Assembly: GCF_023554105.1 (NCBI RefSeq)
Contig: NZ_JAMJWE010000002.1
Coordinates: 62,001-126,000 of the forward strand
From: Brucella sp. 21LCYQ03
GTDB lineage: Bacteria; Pseudomonadota; Alphaproteobacteria; Rhizobiales; Rhizobiaceae
Length of the DNA: 64,000 bases
Direction: 5' to 3'
The position numbers were made by a program, and so were the translations under genes. This document shows positions 9,264 through 17,291 of the stretch, piece by piece. The notes beneath the pieces were generated by a model. The model saw only the letters and a program-made list of their open reading frames with translations, ran no database searches and had not been told where the DNA came from. Every line of letters begins with the position of its first letter. Position 1 is the stretch's first letter.

Positions 9264-10388
9264 TCAGAAGCTTTCGCGGAAAAGCCGATTGAGATCGGCG
9301 ACGACGACTTCCGCCTTCTCCTTGTCCAACAAGCCCTTGTTGATCCGTTCGGAAGCTGCTTCTTGAAACGGCATATAGCCGTCGTGACGCGGACGCACCC
9401 AAGCACCTTCCAGCGTCGCACGCGTGTCGCGATAGAAGCCTGAAGTTGCGTTGTTTACGGTATCGTCTTCCCATGCATCTGCATGACCGGGCTGGCCGTT
9501 GGAAGCCGCATAAAGCCCCTTTTGGACGTCACCACTGGCGATCCAGTAAGCAAAGTCGATTGCCGCTTCAGGATGCTTGCTGAAAGCCGAAACCGCAATC
9601 CCTGTACCGCCCAGAGCAGAACCCGCAACACCTGCCGCACCCGATGGAATATCCGCAAAGCGGATCAGACGCTCGCGGAAGCCCGGCATAGCATAATTCA
9701 CATAGCCATAGATCAGCGGTGAACAGACAATATCAGAATCCGGCTTTGCCATTTCTTCAAAGACCGCAATCGGGTCCATGCCAAAACATTCCGGCTTTAC
9801 CAGCGACGCAATCTCACGCAACTGCTCGAAAGCCTTGGCGCCATCTTCAACAGCGATCAGTTCACCCTCAACCGCGCAAGGCGTTCCGGCATTGGCTGCG
9901 AGTGTATAAAAACACATCAGAGAGTGCGGTGAACGCAGTGGCAGCAGAACTTTTCCCGCACGCGCAAGGCGCAAGACTTCGCCCCACGAGGTTGCGGGGC
10001 TATCCATCAGATCAGGACGCCATGCCTGAACCTGCGTTGCAGCATCGAGCGGAAACGCCCATTGCCGCCCCTGCCAGTTATAGCTTGGGAAGGATTGCCC
10101 CACCGAGCCATCGGCCAGCGCTTTCAGTTCCGTTTCGCGCCCCGCCACATCCAGCGGCACAAGGCAGCCTTCCTTGGTAATCTGGCCGACATGTGGATGA
10201 TCGATCACGATCATATCGAAATTGCGTGCCAGTTCCTCAACCGGAAAAGTCTCGAAATCCTGCAATGAACGCTTTTCCCACTCGATCTCGACACCCTTAT
10301 CCGCGAGCCATTGCTCAGCGCCTGCGACCATCGGATCATAGCCGCGCGGGTGGCTCCAGGTCATGCCTTTAAGCTTGATCGTGCTCAT
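9264..10388 (-). CDS. Solute-binding-protein-like protein without a signal peptide
   Basis: A 374-residue member of the extracellular solute-binding protein family 1 fold. The N-terminus, MSTIKLKGMTWSHPRGYDPM, enters the first beta strand directly with no hydrophobic leader, and the upstream gene overlaps the start by 4 bp, so no missed signal peptide can be added. The C-terminal half (GGTGIAVSAFSKHPEAAIDFAYWIASGD) is typical of the family. There is no permease or ATPase beside it; its operon partner is a CaiB-type CoA-transferase. It may be a cytoplasmic ligand-binding or scaffold protein for the pathway. Function unknown; the fold assignment is confident. Confidence 0.8.
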   Translation of the reverse strand: MSTIKLKGMTWSHPRGYDPMVAGAEQWLADKGVEIEWEKRSLQDFETFPVEELARNFDMIVIDHPHVGQITKEGCLVPLDVAGRETELKALADGSVGQSFPSYNWQGRQWAFPLDAATQVQAWRPDLMDSPATSWGEVLRLARAGKVLLPLRSPHSLMCFYTLAANAGTPCAVEGELIAVEDGAKAFEQLREIASLVKPECFGMDPIAVFEEMAKPDSDIVCSPLIYGYVNYAMPGFRERLIRFADIPSGAAGVAGSALGGTGIAVSAFSKHPEAAIDFAYWIASGDVQKGLYAASNGQPGHADAWEDDTVNNATSGFYRDTRATLEGAWVRPRHDGYMPFQEAASERINKGLLDKEKAEVVVADLNRLFRESF

Positions 10389-11542
10389 AGACCAAACTCC
10401 TCGCGAATTTCTTTGCTGTTCTCGCCAATGCGTGGTGCTGCGCGTGCCACCTTCGGGCGCTGTCCATTGATGCGCAGTGGCGAACGTGTGGTGGTGATGG
10501 AAACATCATCTTCACGCGTTACCGTCTGGAGCATGTCGAGGGTTGAAAAGCCTTCGCTTGCGAGCAGTTCTTCCCAGTTGAGAACGCGGGCGCACCAGAT
10601 ATCAGCTGGTTCCAGAATGGCGAGCCATTCGTCCACCGTTTTCCTGGAAACACAATCAGCGATTAGCCGCTTGATTTCATCGCGCTTGGCAAAGGCCAGT
10701 TTTGCATCCTCAATGAAAGCCGCAAGCGTATCTGTTTCAAGCAATGGTGCGAGTTTCGCAATCGGCATCATGGCAATCGCCAGATAACCGTCCGCTGCCG
10801 GATAGACACCGTAGGGTGCTGCGAGATAGGCATGGGCACTGCGGAACTCAGAACGCTTTGGCAGGCGTCGACCATCATTGAGATGCGTAGTCAGCACTTC
10901 AAACTGGAAATCCACCAGCGCTTCAAGAAGACTGGTTTCGACATGCGAGCCTTTATTGGTGATGCCGCGGCGAACGAGCGCTGCAAGAATGCCCTGCGCC
11001 GCAGCCGCGCCTGCCAGCATATCGGCAACCGCTAAGCCAAAGGGAACCGGTCCTTGGCCCTCGTCACCATTCAACCACATCAGGCCGGAACGCGCCTGTG
11101 CGAGCAAGTCCTGTCCCGGACGCCCAACCCATGGTCCCTCTTCGCCGTAACCGCTGATGGAAGCATAAACGAGACGCGGATTGATTTGCTGAACGGCTTC
11201 GTAATCAAGGCCAAGGCGCTTGATGACACCGGGACGGAAATTCTGAATAACCACATCGGCTTGCGTGAGAAGTTTTTTCAACGCAGCCAGATCATCGGGA
11301 TTTTTGAGATCAATCGCAAGGCTGTCTTTGCCACGATTGATGGCATGAAAAATCGTGGAATCGCCACCAATTTCCGTATCGCTCAGATAAAGCCTGCGCG
11401 AGAGATCGCCACCATCGGGGCGCTCGATTTTGATCACGCGTGCGCCCAGATCCATTAGGCGCAAAGAGCAATAAGGCCCCGACAAAAACTGGCTCATATC
11501 GACAACGACAAGCCCGCTCAGCGGCAGTTCGCTTTCCGACAT
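10385..11542 (-). CDS. CaiB/BaiF family (class III) CoA-transferase
   Basis: A 385-residue class III CoA-transferase. The N-terminal segment LSGLVVVDMSQFLSGPYCSLRLMDLGARVIKIERPDGGD is the family hallmark, and the segment SGLMWLNGDEGQGPVPFGLAVADMLAG contains the region of the catalytic aspartate. Such enzymes move CoA between carboxylic acids. It overlaps the signal-less binding protein gene by 4 bp. A palindrome upstream resembles the one between iclR and the ABC operon, so it is likely part of the same regulon. It could activate a keto or hydroxy acid for the MaoC hydratase at 38-484 (inference). Confidence 0.88.
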   Translation of the reverse strand: MSESELPLSGLVVVDMSQFLSGPYCSLRLMDLGARVIKIERPDGGDLSRRLYLSDTEIGGDSTIFHAINRGKDSLAIDLKNPDDLAALKKLLTQADVVIQNFRPGVIKRLGLDYEAVQQINPRLVYASISGYGEEGPWVGRPGQDLLAQARSGLMWLNGDEGQGPVPFGLAVADMLAGAAAAQGILAALVRRGITNKGSHVETSLLEALVDFQFEVLTTHLNDGRRLPKRSEFRSAHAYLAAPYGVYPAADGYLAIAMMPIAKLAPLLETDTLAAFIEDAKLAFAKRDEIKRLIADCVSRKTVDEWLAILEPADIWCARVLNWEELLASEGFSTLDMLQTVTREDDVSITTTRSPLRINGQRPKVARAAPRIGENSKEIREEFGL

Positions 11543-11569
11543 CGGGAAATTCCCTCCTCATGAATTTCT

Positions 11570-11593
11570 TATGTGAATACAGTCTTCACATAT
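11570..11593. promoter_or_regulatory. Palindrome upstream of the CoA-transferase gene
   Basis: A perfect inverted repeat TATGTGAA / TTCACATA with an 8-nt centre lies 28 bp upstream of the start codon. It shares the TGTGAA half-site with the palindrome at 7394-7435, so it is a candidate operator for the same IclR regulator. Spacing between the TGTGA halves is 10 bp, which does not fit a Crp site (6 bp). Confidence 0.5.
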
Positions 11594-11627
11594 GGATTTG
11601 TAGAAGGCAAGACTGAAATTGGTCTCT

Positions 11628-11775
11628 TAGAGCGCATTTCGATCTGATTGAATCAGATCGGCGCTCTAATCTCTTATTTTGACGCGCATCTTTTTCCGAT
11701 CGAATCGGGATAAGAAATCAGTCCAGTGGACTGATTTCCCCGCGAAGCCGGTTCACACTTTTCGGGATGCGCTCT
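11628..11775. repeat. Composite palindromic intergenic element, copy 2
   Basis: Two modules. Module one (11628-11669) is a cruciform with outer arms TTAGAGCGC / GCGCTCTAA and inner arms GATCTGATT / AATCAGATC. Module two (11681-11775) is the GCGCATC...GATGCGC repeat, carrying a 25-bp insert (11714-11738) that is a perfect palindrome around one G. Located between soxG and the CoA-transferase gene. Confidence 0.75.
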
Positions 11776-11781
11776 GATGCA

Positions 11782-11809
11782 AAAACGCCGCCCGGTGGGG
11801 CGGCGTTTT
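11782..11809 (-). terminator. Terminator of the soxBDAG operon
   Basis: A perfect 12-bp stem (AAAACGCCGCCC / GGGCGGCGTTTT) with a 4-nt loop and a T-run on the minus strand, 20 bp after the soxG stop. Confidence 0.88.
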
Positions 11810-11829
11810 CTAAGGAAATAAGCTGACTA

Positions 11830-12372
11830 TCAAACTTCGTTGCTGACCTGCTCCAGCAGTGTCCAGACATGGTCCGCGAACGAATTCCAAACTTCGATAC
11901 GATAATGATCGGCATCCCATTTCAACAATATGATCTGGGCATGATCGAAGATGGTGCGCGTAGCACCCGGATGCTGCATCTCAGAAAGATTGAGCGGCGA
12001 CGCGGCATTAAGCAACCACTCCGCCTTTGGGCCAGTAATATCAATACCGGTTTCGCGGTGGCTAACTTCCGTCAGGCTATGCGGCTCGGTTTCATAAAGC
12101 GCAGCAAAAGCCTGAGTAATAGCTGCACCTTTGCTTTCATCTGCCCAGATATACCATTCATCGGGACCAAGGCAGGCAACGGCAGTATCATCCGTACGGA
12201 TCAGATCACCGATTTTTGTCGGGATTTTTGCACCCAATGCCTTCTCAGCCTGTTTAAGCTTGGCCGGAACAATGCGCAGGATAAAACGAGCCGCATCCTC
12301 TGCCGCGTGAATCTCCACACGGCCGGAAATGACGACCTTGCGGTTCGAATAAGGTTTTGTCTCAACAAGCAT
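11830..12372 (-). CDS. soxG: Sarcosine oxidase gamma subunit
   Basis: A 180-residue protein matching SoxG, the smallest GcvT-like subunit of heterotetrameric sarcosine oxidase. The segments CLGPDEWYIWAD and SLTEVSHRETGIDITGPKAEWLLNAASPLNL are characteristic. It is the last gene of the operon, 10 bp after soxA, and is followed by a strong terminator. The complex oxidatively demethylates sarcosine to glycine, giving hydrogen peroxide and 5,10-methylene-tetrahydrofolate. Confidence 0.93.
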   Translation of the reverse strand: MLVETKPYSNRKVVISGRVEIHAAEDAARFILRIVPAKLKQAEKALGAKIPTKIGDLIRTDDTAVACLGPDEWYIWADESKGAAITQAFAALYETEPHSLTEVSHRETGIDITGPKAEWLLNAASPLNLSEMQHPGATRTIFDHAQIILLKWDADHYRIEVWNSFADHVWTLLEQVSNEV

Positions 12373-12382
12373 GGTTCAATCC

Positions 12383-15382
12383 TTATCCGTTCAGCTTCTT
12401 ACCTTCGGGGTCATAGAAGACCATGCCCGAAACAACCGCTTCATGCACACTGCCATCTGGCATTGGCATATAAAGCGTTTCACCCATACGATCTTTGCCG
12501 CCAGACACTACCGCCATTGCGATAGACCGGCCAAGCGCCTCGCTCCAATAAGAAGACGTGACATGACCAAGCATAGTCATTGGCACAGCTTGCTTCGGAT
12601 CAGCGACGATCTGTGCACCCTCTTCCAGCACCAGTTTCGGATCGACAGTCAAAAGACCGACCAAATGTTTACGGTCTGATTTAAGCATATCCGGGCGTGT
12701 CAGCGAACGCTTGCCGACGAAATCCGGCTTCTGCTTGCCGACGGCCCAGCCAAGGCTTGCATCATCCGGCGTTACCGTACCGTCCGTATCCTGACCGACA
12801 ATGATATAGCCTTTTTCCGCCCGCAGAACGTGCATGGTTTCGGTGCCGTAAGGCGTGATGTCATATTGCTGGCCGGCCTCATAAAGCGCCTTCCAGAGCG
12901 ACAGACCATAACGGGCAGGCACGTTGATTTCATAGCCCAGCTCGCCTGTGAAGCTCATGCGGAACAGACGTGCTGGCACGCCCAGGAATGTGCATTCCGC
13001 AACCGACATATGCGGGAAAGCTTCGTCGGAAATATCCAGGCCTTCGACCATCGGCTCGATGAGCTTGCGCGCATTCGGGCCGTTGATTGCGACCACCGCC
13101 CACTGCTCAGTAGTCGAGGTGAGCGAGACTTTCAGATCAGGCCATTCGGTCTGGAGATAGTCTTCCATCATATTGAGAACACGCGCGGCACCGCCGGTTG
13201 TGGTCGTCACATGGAAGCGATCCTGCGTCAGACGACCGACAACACCGTCATCGCGGATGAAGCCATCTTCTCCAAGCAGCAGACCATAACGGCAGCGTCC
13301 GACGCCAAGCTTCGTCCATGGATTGGTGTACATGCGGTTCATGAATTCCGCAGCATCCGGGCCGACCACTTCGATCTTGCCAAGGGTGGAAGCGTCGAAC
13401 ATGCCGAGCGACTGGCGGGTCGCCTTGCATTCACGCGCCACGGCTTGGTGCATGTCTTCGCCAGTTTTTGAGAAATACCATGCGCGGCGCCACAACGAGA
13501 CCGGCTCAAATGCTGCGCCATGCTGTTCAGCCCAGCTATCGATTGGCGTCTTGCGTGTGACATCAAACAGTTTGCCGCGATTATAACCGCAGAATGCACC
13601 AAAGGTTGTTGGCGTATAAGGCGGACGGAAAGTGGTGAGACCAACCTGCGGCGTTGGCCGCTTCAATGCATCGGCGGCAACGGCCAGACCGTTGATGTTG
13701 GACGTCTTGCCCTGATCGGTCGCCATGCCATTGGTGGTATAGCGCTTGACGTGCTCGATGGAATGGAAGCCCTCACGCACAGCGAGACGAATATCCTTGG
13801 CGGTCACATCGTTCTGGAAATCGACAAAAGCCTTGGCCTTGCCCGGATCGCGATCCGTTGGCAGTTCGCGAACACTGACGCCATCGCAGACAAAATCACC
13901 CGCAACCGCATATTCAGATGCCTTGGCCTTATGACCGGCATCCAAGGCCGCAGCGGCACCGGCTTGCGCGCCCTCACGCAATGCGGCCTGCAAATCGAAA
14001 TTGCCATTGCCTGCACCCGCGCAGCGGCTTTCTTCTGTACGTTCGCCCGGCAGATAAATCTGACGGTTCTCGTCCCAGACCAGAGAGCCTTTCGTGTGCG
14101 AGAACAGATGCACGCTCGGATTCCACCCGCCTGACATCAGCAGCACATCGCAGGCAATCGTGCGCGCAGCACCGACCGAGCCATTAGAAATCGGATTAGC
14201 GCGAACCGACGACACGCGATGGCGCCCGCCTGTATCGGTAACGGTCCAGCCGGTCAGTGTTTCAATGCCGAGCATTTTGGCGCGGTTGATAAGGCTATCG
14301 GCAACGTTTGAGCGCACATCGATGATCGCCGGAACTTTGACGCCCGCGACCGCGAGATCAAAAGCCGCAAGCCATGCGCTGTCATGCGAGGTGACGACGA
14401 CCGCCTGATTGCCAACCTTAACGCCGTAACGATTGAGATAAGTGCGTGCGCTCGAGGCTAGCATGACGCCGGGACGGTCATTGCCTGCAAAGACCAGCGG
14501 TTTTTCGATAGCGCCCTGCGCCAGCACAACTTGCTTGGCACGCACGCGCCACATGCGTTCACGCGGTGCATTGGTGGCAGGCTTGGCCTGATGATCGGTC
14601 AGGCGCTCACAAAGGCCGACCATGTTCTGATGGTAATAGCCAATGGCCGTTGTGCGCGGCAAAAGCGTGACATTCGGATTGGATTTGAGTGCCGCTATGG
14701 TCTCATTCAGCCAGTCCCAACTTGCACGACCATTGATGACCGGCTCTGGTTCCGACAGCAGCGAGCCGCCAAATTCGGCCTGCTCGTCAACGAGAATAAC
14801 CTTTGCGCCACTCTTTGCAGCTTCTAAAGCAGCCGCCAGACCGGCGGGTCCACCACCCGCGATCAGCACGTCGCAGAAAGCATAGCGGCTGGCATAGGTG
14901 TCCGGGTCGGGTTCGGATGGCGATTTACCAAGACCGGCAGCACCACGGATGAAAGGCTCATAGACCTTGTTCCAGAAGCTTTTCGGCCACATGAAGGTCT
15001 TGTAGTAAAAGCCTGCAGAGAAGAACATGTACAGCGCATCATTGATCGCGCCGACATCGTGCTTCAAGGATGGCCAATGGTTCTGGGTTTCGGCCTTGAG
15101 ACCGTCATAAAGTTCCAGCACCGTCGCGCGGGTGTTCGGCTCGTAACGACCCGGTCCACGTGAGACGCCCATCAGCGCATTCGGCTCTTCAGAACCAGCA
15201 GAAAGAATGCCGCGCGGGCGGTGATATTTAAACGAACGACCGGCCAAATGTTCGCCATTGGCAAGCAAAGCAGAGGCCAGCGTATCGCCTTCAAAACCGG
15301 AATAGGTCTTGCCGTTAAAGCTGAACCGCACGGACTTGGCCTTGTTGACACGGCCTTTGTTATTCAAACGCATATCGGTCAT
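12383..15382 (-). CDS. soxA: Sarcosine oxidase alpha subunit
   Basis: A 999-residue SoxA of normal length. Domain order: an N-terminal ferredoxin-like domain (about 1-100, SFKYHRPRGILSAGSEEPNAL), an NAD-binding flavoprotein domain starting near 170 (DVLIAGGGPAGLAAALEAA), and a C-terminal GcvT/aminomethyltransferase domain (about 600-999) that binds tetrahydrofolate. Its ATG overlaps the soxD stop (TAATG). It accepts the methyl-derived iminium product and forms 5,10-methylene-THF. Nothing looks truncated. Confidence 0.96.
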   Translation of the reverse strand: MTDMRLNNKGRVNKAKSVRFSFNGKTYSGFEGDTLASALLANGEHLAGRSFKYHRPRGILSAGSEEPNALMGVSRGPGRYEPNTRATVLELYDGLKAETQNHWPSLKHDVGAINDALYMFFSAGFYYKTFMWPKSFWNKVYEPFIRGAAGLGKSPSEPDPDTYASRYAFCDVLIAGGGPAGLAAALEAAKSGAKVILVDEQAEFGGSLLSEPEPVINGRASWDWLNETIAALKSNPNVTLLPRTTAIGYYHQNMVGLCERLTDHQAKPATNAPRERMWRVRAKQVVLAQGAIEKPLVFAGNDRPGVMLASSARTYLNRYGVKVGNQAVVVTSHDSAWLAAFDLAVAGVKVPAIIDVRSNVADSLINRAKMLGIETLTGWTVTDTGGRHRVSSVRANPISNGSVGAARTIACDVLLMSGGWNPSVHLFSHTKGSLVWDENRQIYLPGERTEESRCAGAGNGNFDLQAALREGAQAGAAAALDAGHKAKASEYAVAGDFVCDGVSVRELPTDRDPGKAKAFVDFQNDVTAKDIRLAVREGFHSIEHVKRYTTNGMATDQGKTSNINGLAVAADALKRPTPQVGLTTFRPPYTPTTFGAFCGYNRGKLFDVTRKTPIDSWAEQHGAAFEPVSLWRRAWYFSKTGEDMHQAVARECKATRQSLGMFDASTLGKIEVVGPDAAEFMNRMYTNPWTKLGVGRCRYGLLLGEDGFIRDDGVVGRLTQDRFHVTTTTGGAARVLNMMEDYLQTEWPDLKVSLTSTTEQWAVVAINGPNARKLIEPMVEGLDISDEAFPHMSVAECTFLGVPARLFRMSFTGELGYEINVPARYGLSLWKALYEAGQQYDITPYGTETMHVLRAEKGYIIVGQDTDGTVTPDDASLGWAVGKQKPDFVGKRSLTRPDMLKSDRKHLVGLLTVDPKLVLEEGAQIVADPKQAVPMTMLGHVTSSYWSEALGRSIAMAVVSGGKDRMGETLYMPMPDGSVHEAVVSGMVFYDPEGKKLNG

Positions 15383-15687
15383 TATTTTGTCTCCGCAGCC
15401 GGAGTTTCTGCCAAAGCAGGACGGGCCTCACCGGCCTTGTAGGTGGTGACAAACTTGTCGCTCACCGTGTCGCGCACCGCATTGAAGAAGCGACCGCAGC
15501 CATTGATATGCCGCCAGCGTTCAAAATGCGTGCCGCGTGGATTGGAGCGCGTGAACAGGAAATCACGCCATTCTTCATCGGTGAGTGTCGATGGATCAGC
15601 CGGGCGCGCGATATGCGCTTCGCCAGCATAGGCGAATTCCAATTCAGGGCGTTCCACTTCGCAATAAGGGCAACGGATTAAAAGCAT
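15382..15687 (-). CDS. soxD: Sarcosine oxidase delta subunit
   Basis: A 101-residue SoxD. The N-terminal MLLIRCPYCEVERPELEFAYAG provides Cys6 and Cys9 and the HINGCGRFFNAVRDT segment provides His and Cys, together forming the single zinc site of this subunit. It lies 12 bp after soxB and overlaps soxA by one base. It is a structural subunit of the heterotetramer. The short Ala-rich tail is ordinary for the family. Confidence 0.95.
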   Translation of the reverse strand: MLLIRCPYCEVERPELEFAYAGEAHIARPADPSTLTDEEWRDFLFTRSNPRGTHFERWRHINGCGRFFNAVRDTVSDKFVTTYKAGEARPALAETPAAETK

Positions 15688-15699
15688 ATCAAACCTCCC

Positions 15700-16953
15700 T
15701 TAGTGCGCAACCGCGGCAGCAGCTGCTTCGTCGATCAGGCGACCAGTCGCAAAACGTTCCAGCGTGAACGGCGCATTGATCCAATGCGGCTCATCTCGTG
15801 CGATGGTATGCGCAAAGACATTGGCCGAACCCGGCGTTGCCTTGAACCCGCCCGTACCCCATCCGCAATTCACATAAAGACCCGGCACCGGCGTCTTGCC
15901 GATAATCGGCGAGCGATCAGGGGTGACATCAACAATACCGCCCCATTTACGCAACATGCGCATACGCGTGAAAATCGGGAAGATTTCGCAGATCGCGGCC
16001 AGTGTGTGCTCGATCAGTGGCAGACCACCGCGCTGGCTGTAAGACGTGTACTGGTCAGTACCCGAACCAATAACCAGCTCGCCTTTGTCCGACTGACTGA
16101 TATAGGCATGAACACTGTTCGACATGATAACGCATGGAACAATTGGCTTCACCGGCTCAGAGACCAGCGCCTGAAGCGGGAAGCTTTCCAGCGGCATACG
16201 CACACCGGCCATATCCATAACAATCGACGTGCTGCCCGCAGCCGACACTGCAACTTTCTTGGCTTTGATAAAGCCGCGTGGTGTTTCAACACCCGTTACA
16301 CGGCCCGATGCATCGCGACGAATACCCGTCACCGGACAGTTCTGGATAATATCCACGCCACGCTCAGTCGCGCCGCGTGCATAACCCCACGCAACCGCGT
16401 CGTGACGAGCCACACCACCGCGCCGCTGCAACGTAGCGCCAACAACCGGATAACGGGCAGTGGGGGAAATATCGAGCGGCGGGCAATATTCCTTCGCCTG
16501 CTCTTTCGTCAGCCATTCATTGTCGATGCCATTGAGGCGATTGGCATGGATGTGACGCTTGAAGCTCTGCACATCATGCACCGTGTGCGCCAGCATCATC
16601 ACGCCGCGCTGCGAGAACATCACGTTGTAATTGAGGTCCTGGCTCAAACCTTCCCACAGCTTCATCGAATGTTCGTAGAGATGCGCGCTCTCATCATAAA
16701 GATAGTTGGAGCGGATAATGGTGGTGTTGCGCCCGGTATTGCCGCTGCCAAGCCAGCCTTTTTCGATGACCGCAACATTGGTGATGCCGTGTTCTTTGGC
16801 GAGGTAATAGGCAGCGCCCAGACCATGGCCACCAGCGCCGACGATGATCACATCATATTCGGCTTTAGGCTCGGCATTGGGCCATTGTGGCTTCCAGTTC
16901 TTGTTGCCGGATAGCGCGTTGCCAACGATAGAAGCTAACGAAAAGCGGGACAT
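15700..16953 (-). CDS. soxB: Sarcosine oxidase beta subunit
   Basis: A 417-residue flavoprotein with an N-terminal FAD motif ([19 protein letters not shown] near residue 34) and the [19 protein letters not shown] segment, whose His is the usual covalent FMN attachment site in heterotetrameric sarcosine oxidase. I start it at [14 protein letters not shown], where homologues begin; the longer reading adds nine residues. It is the first gene of soxBDAG and holds the sarcosine-oxidising site. Upstream, two CGTCATAA direct repeats may bind its regulator. Confidence 0.95.
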   Translation of the reverse strand: MSRFSLASIVGNALSGNKNWKPQWPNAEPKAEYDVIIVGAGGHGLGAAYYLAKEHGITNVAVIEKGWLGSGNTGRNTTIIRSNYLYDESAHLYEHSMKLWEGLSQDLNYNVMFSQRGVMMLAHTVHDVQSFKRHIHANRLNGIDNEWLTKEQAKEYCPPLDISPTARYPVVGATLQRRGGVARHDAVAWGYARGATERGVDIIQNCPVTGIRRDASGRVTGVETPRGFIKAKKVAVSAAGSTSIVMDMAGVRMPLESFPLQALVSEPVKPIVPCVIMSNSVHAYISQSDKGELVIGSGTDQYTSYSQRGGLPLIEHTLAAICEIFPIFTRMRMLRKWGGIVDVTPDRSPIIGKTPVPGLYVNCGWGTGGFKATPGSANVFAHTIARDEPHWINAPFTLERFATGRLIDEAAAAAVAH

Positions 16954-17053
16954 ATACAAACCACCAGTCTTACGGTTCACGCTCCCATGTGGCGCATGAA
17001 AAACCTCTAGCGATATTTGTATTGGTTCAAGCGGAGAATGGAAAGCAGGCTTG

Positions 17054-17071
17054 CGTCATAAGACGTCATAA
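17054..17071. promoter_or_regulatory. Direct repeats upstream of soxB
   Basis: CGTCATAA occurs at 17054 and again at 17064, exactly 10 bp apart, about 100 bp upstream of soxB. Tandem repeats one helical turn apart suit an AraC-type activator, a class known to control sarcosine and betaine catabolism elsewhere. No such regulator gene is in the window. Confidence 0.35.
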
Positions 17072-17185
17072 ATACGACATTACCACCATTTCGCGACATC
17101 ACATTCCTGATCGGTAAAGCTGCCTTACAGATACAATATTAGCATCAAGTAATATTAGAACAAATCCAAAACATAGTTACCAGAT

Positions 17186-17204
17186 AGGACAATATTATTG
17201 TCCT
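17186..17204. promoter_or_regulatory. 19-bp palindrome upstream of glutamate dehydrogenase
   Basis: AGGACAATATTATTGTCCT is a perfect palindrome around one central T, 88 bp upstream of the gdh start. It looks like an operator for a dimeric regulator (Lrp/AsnC or similar). The rest of the 338-bp gap between soxB and gdh is AT-rich with no ORF I can support. Confidence 0.5.
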
Positions 17205-17291
17205 TTTCTCTTTCCTTTTATTGCGTGAAGAGCTACGCAGACTTGCGCAAAATCGCATCTAAAAACACTTAAGCGCAAGAAAGGTGATTTC

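Noticed and set aside
11570..11593. Crp site upstream of the CoA-transferase gene
   Set aside because: TGTGA and TCACA halves are 10 bp apart and not 6, so an IclR-type site fits better.
15703..16914. 403-codon plus-strand ORF
   Set aside because: Lies wholly antisense to soxB; its translation is rich in His, Arg and Thr with no domain, as expected from the mirror frame of a GC-rich gene.
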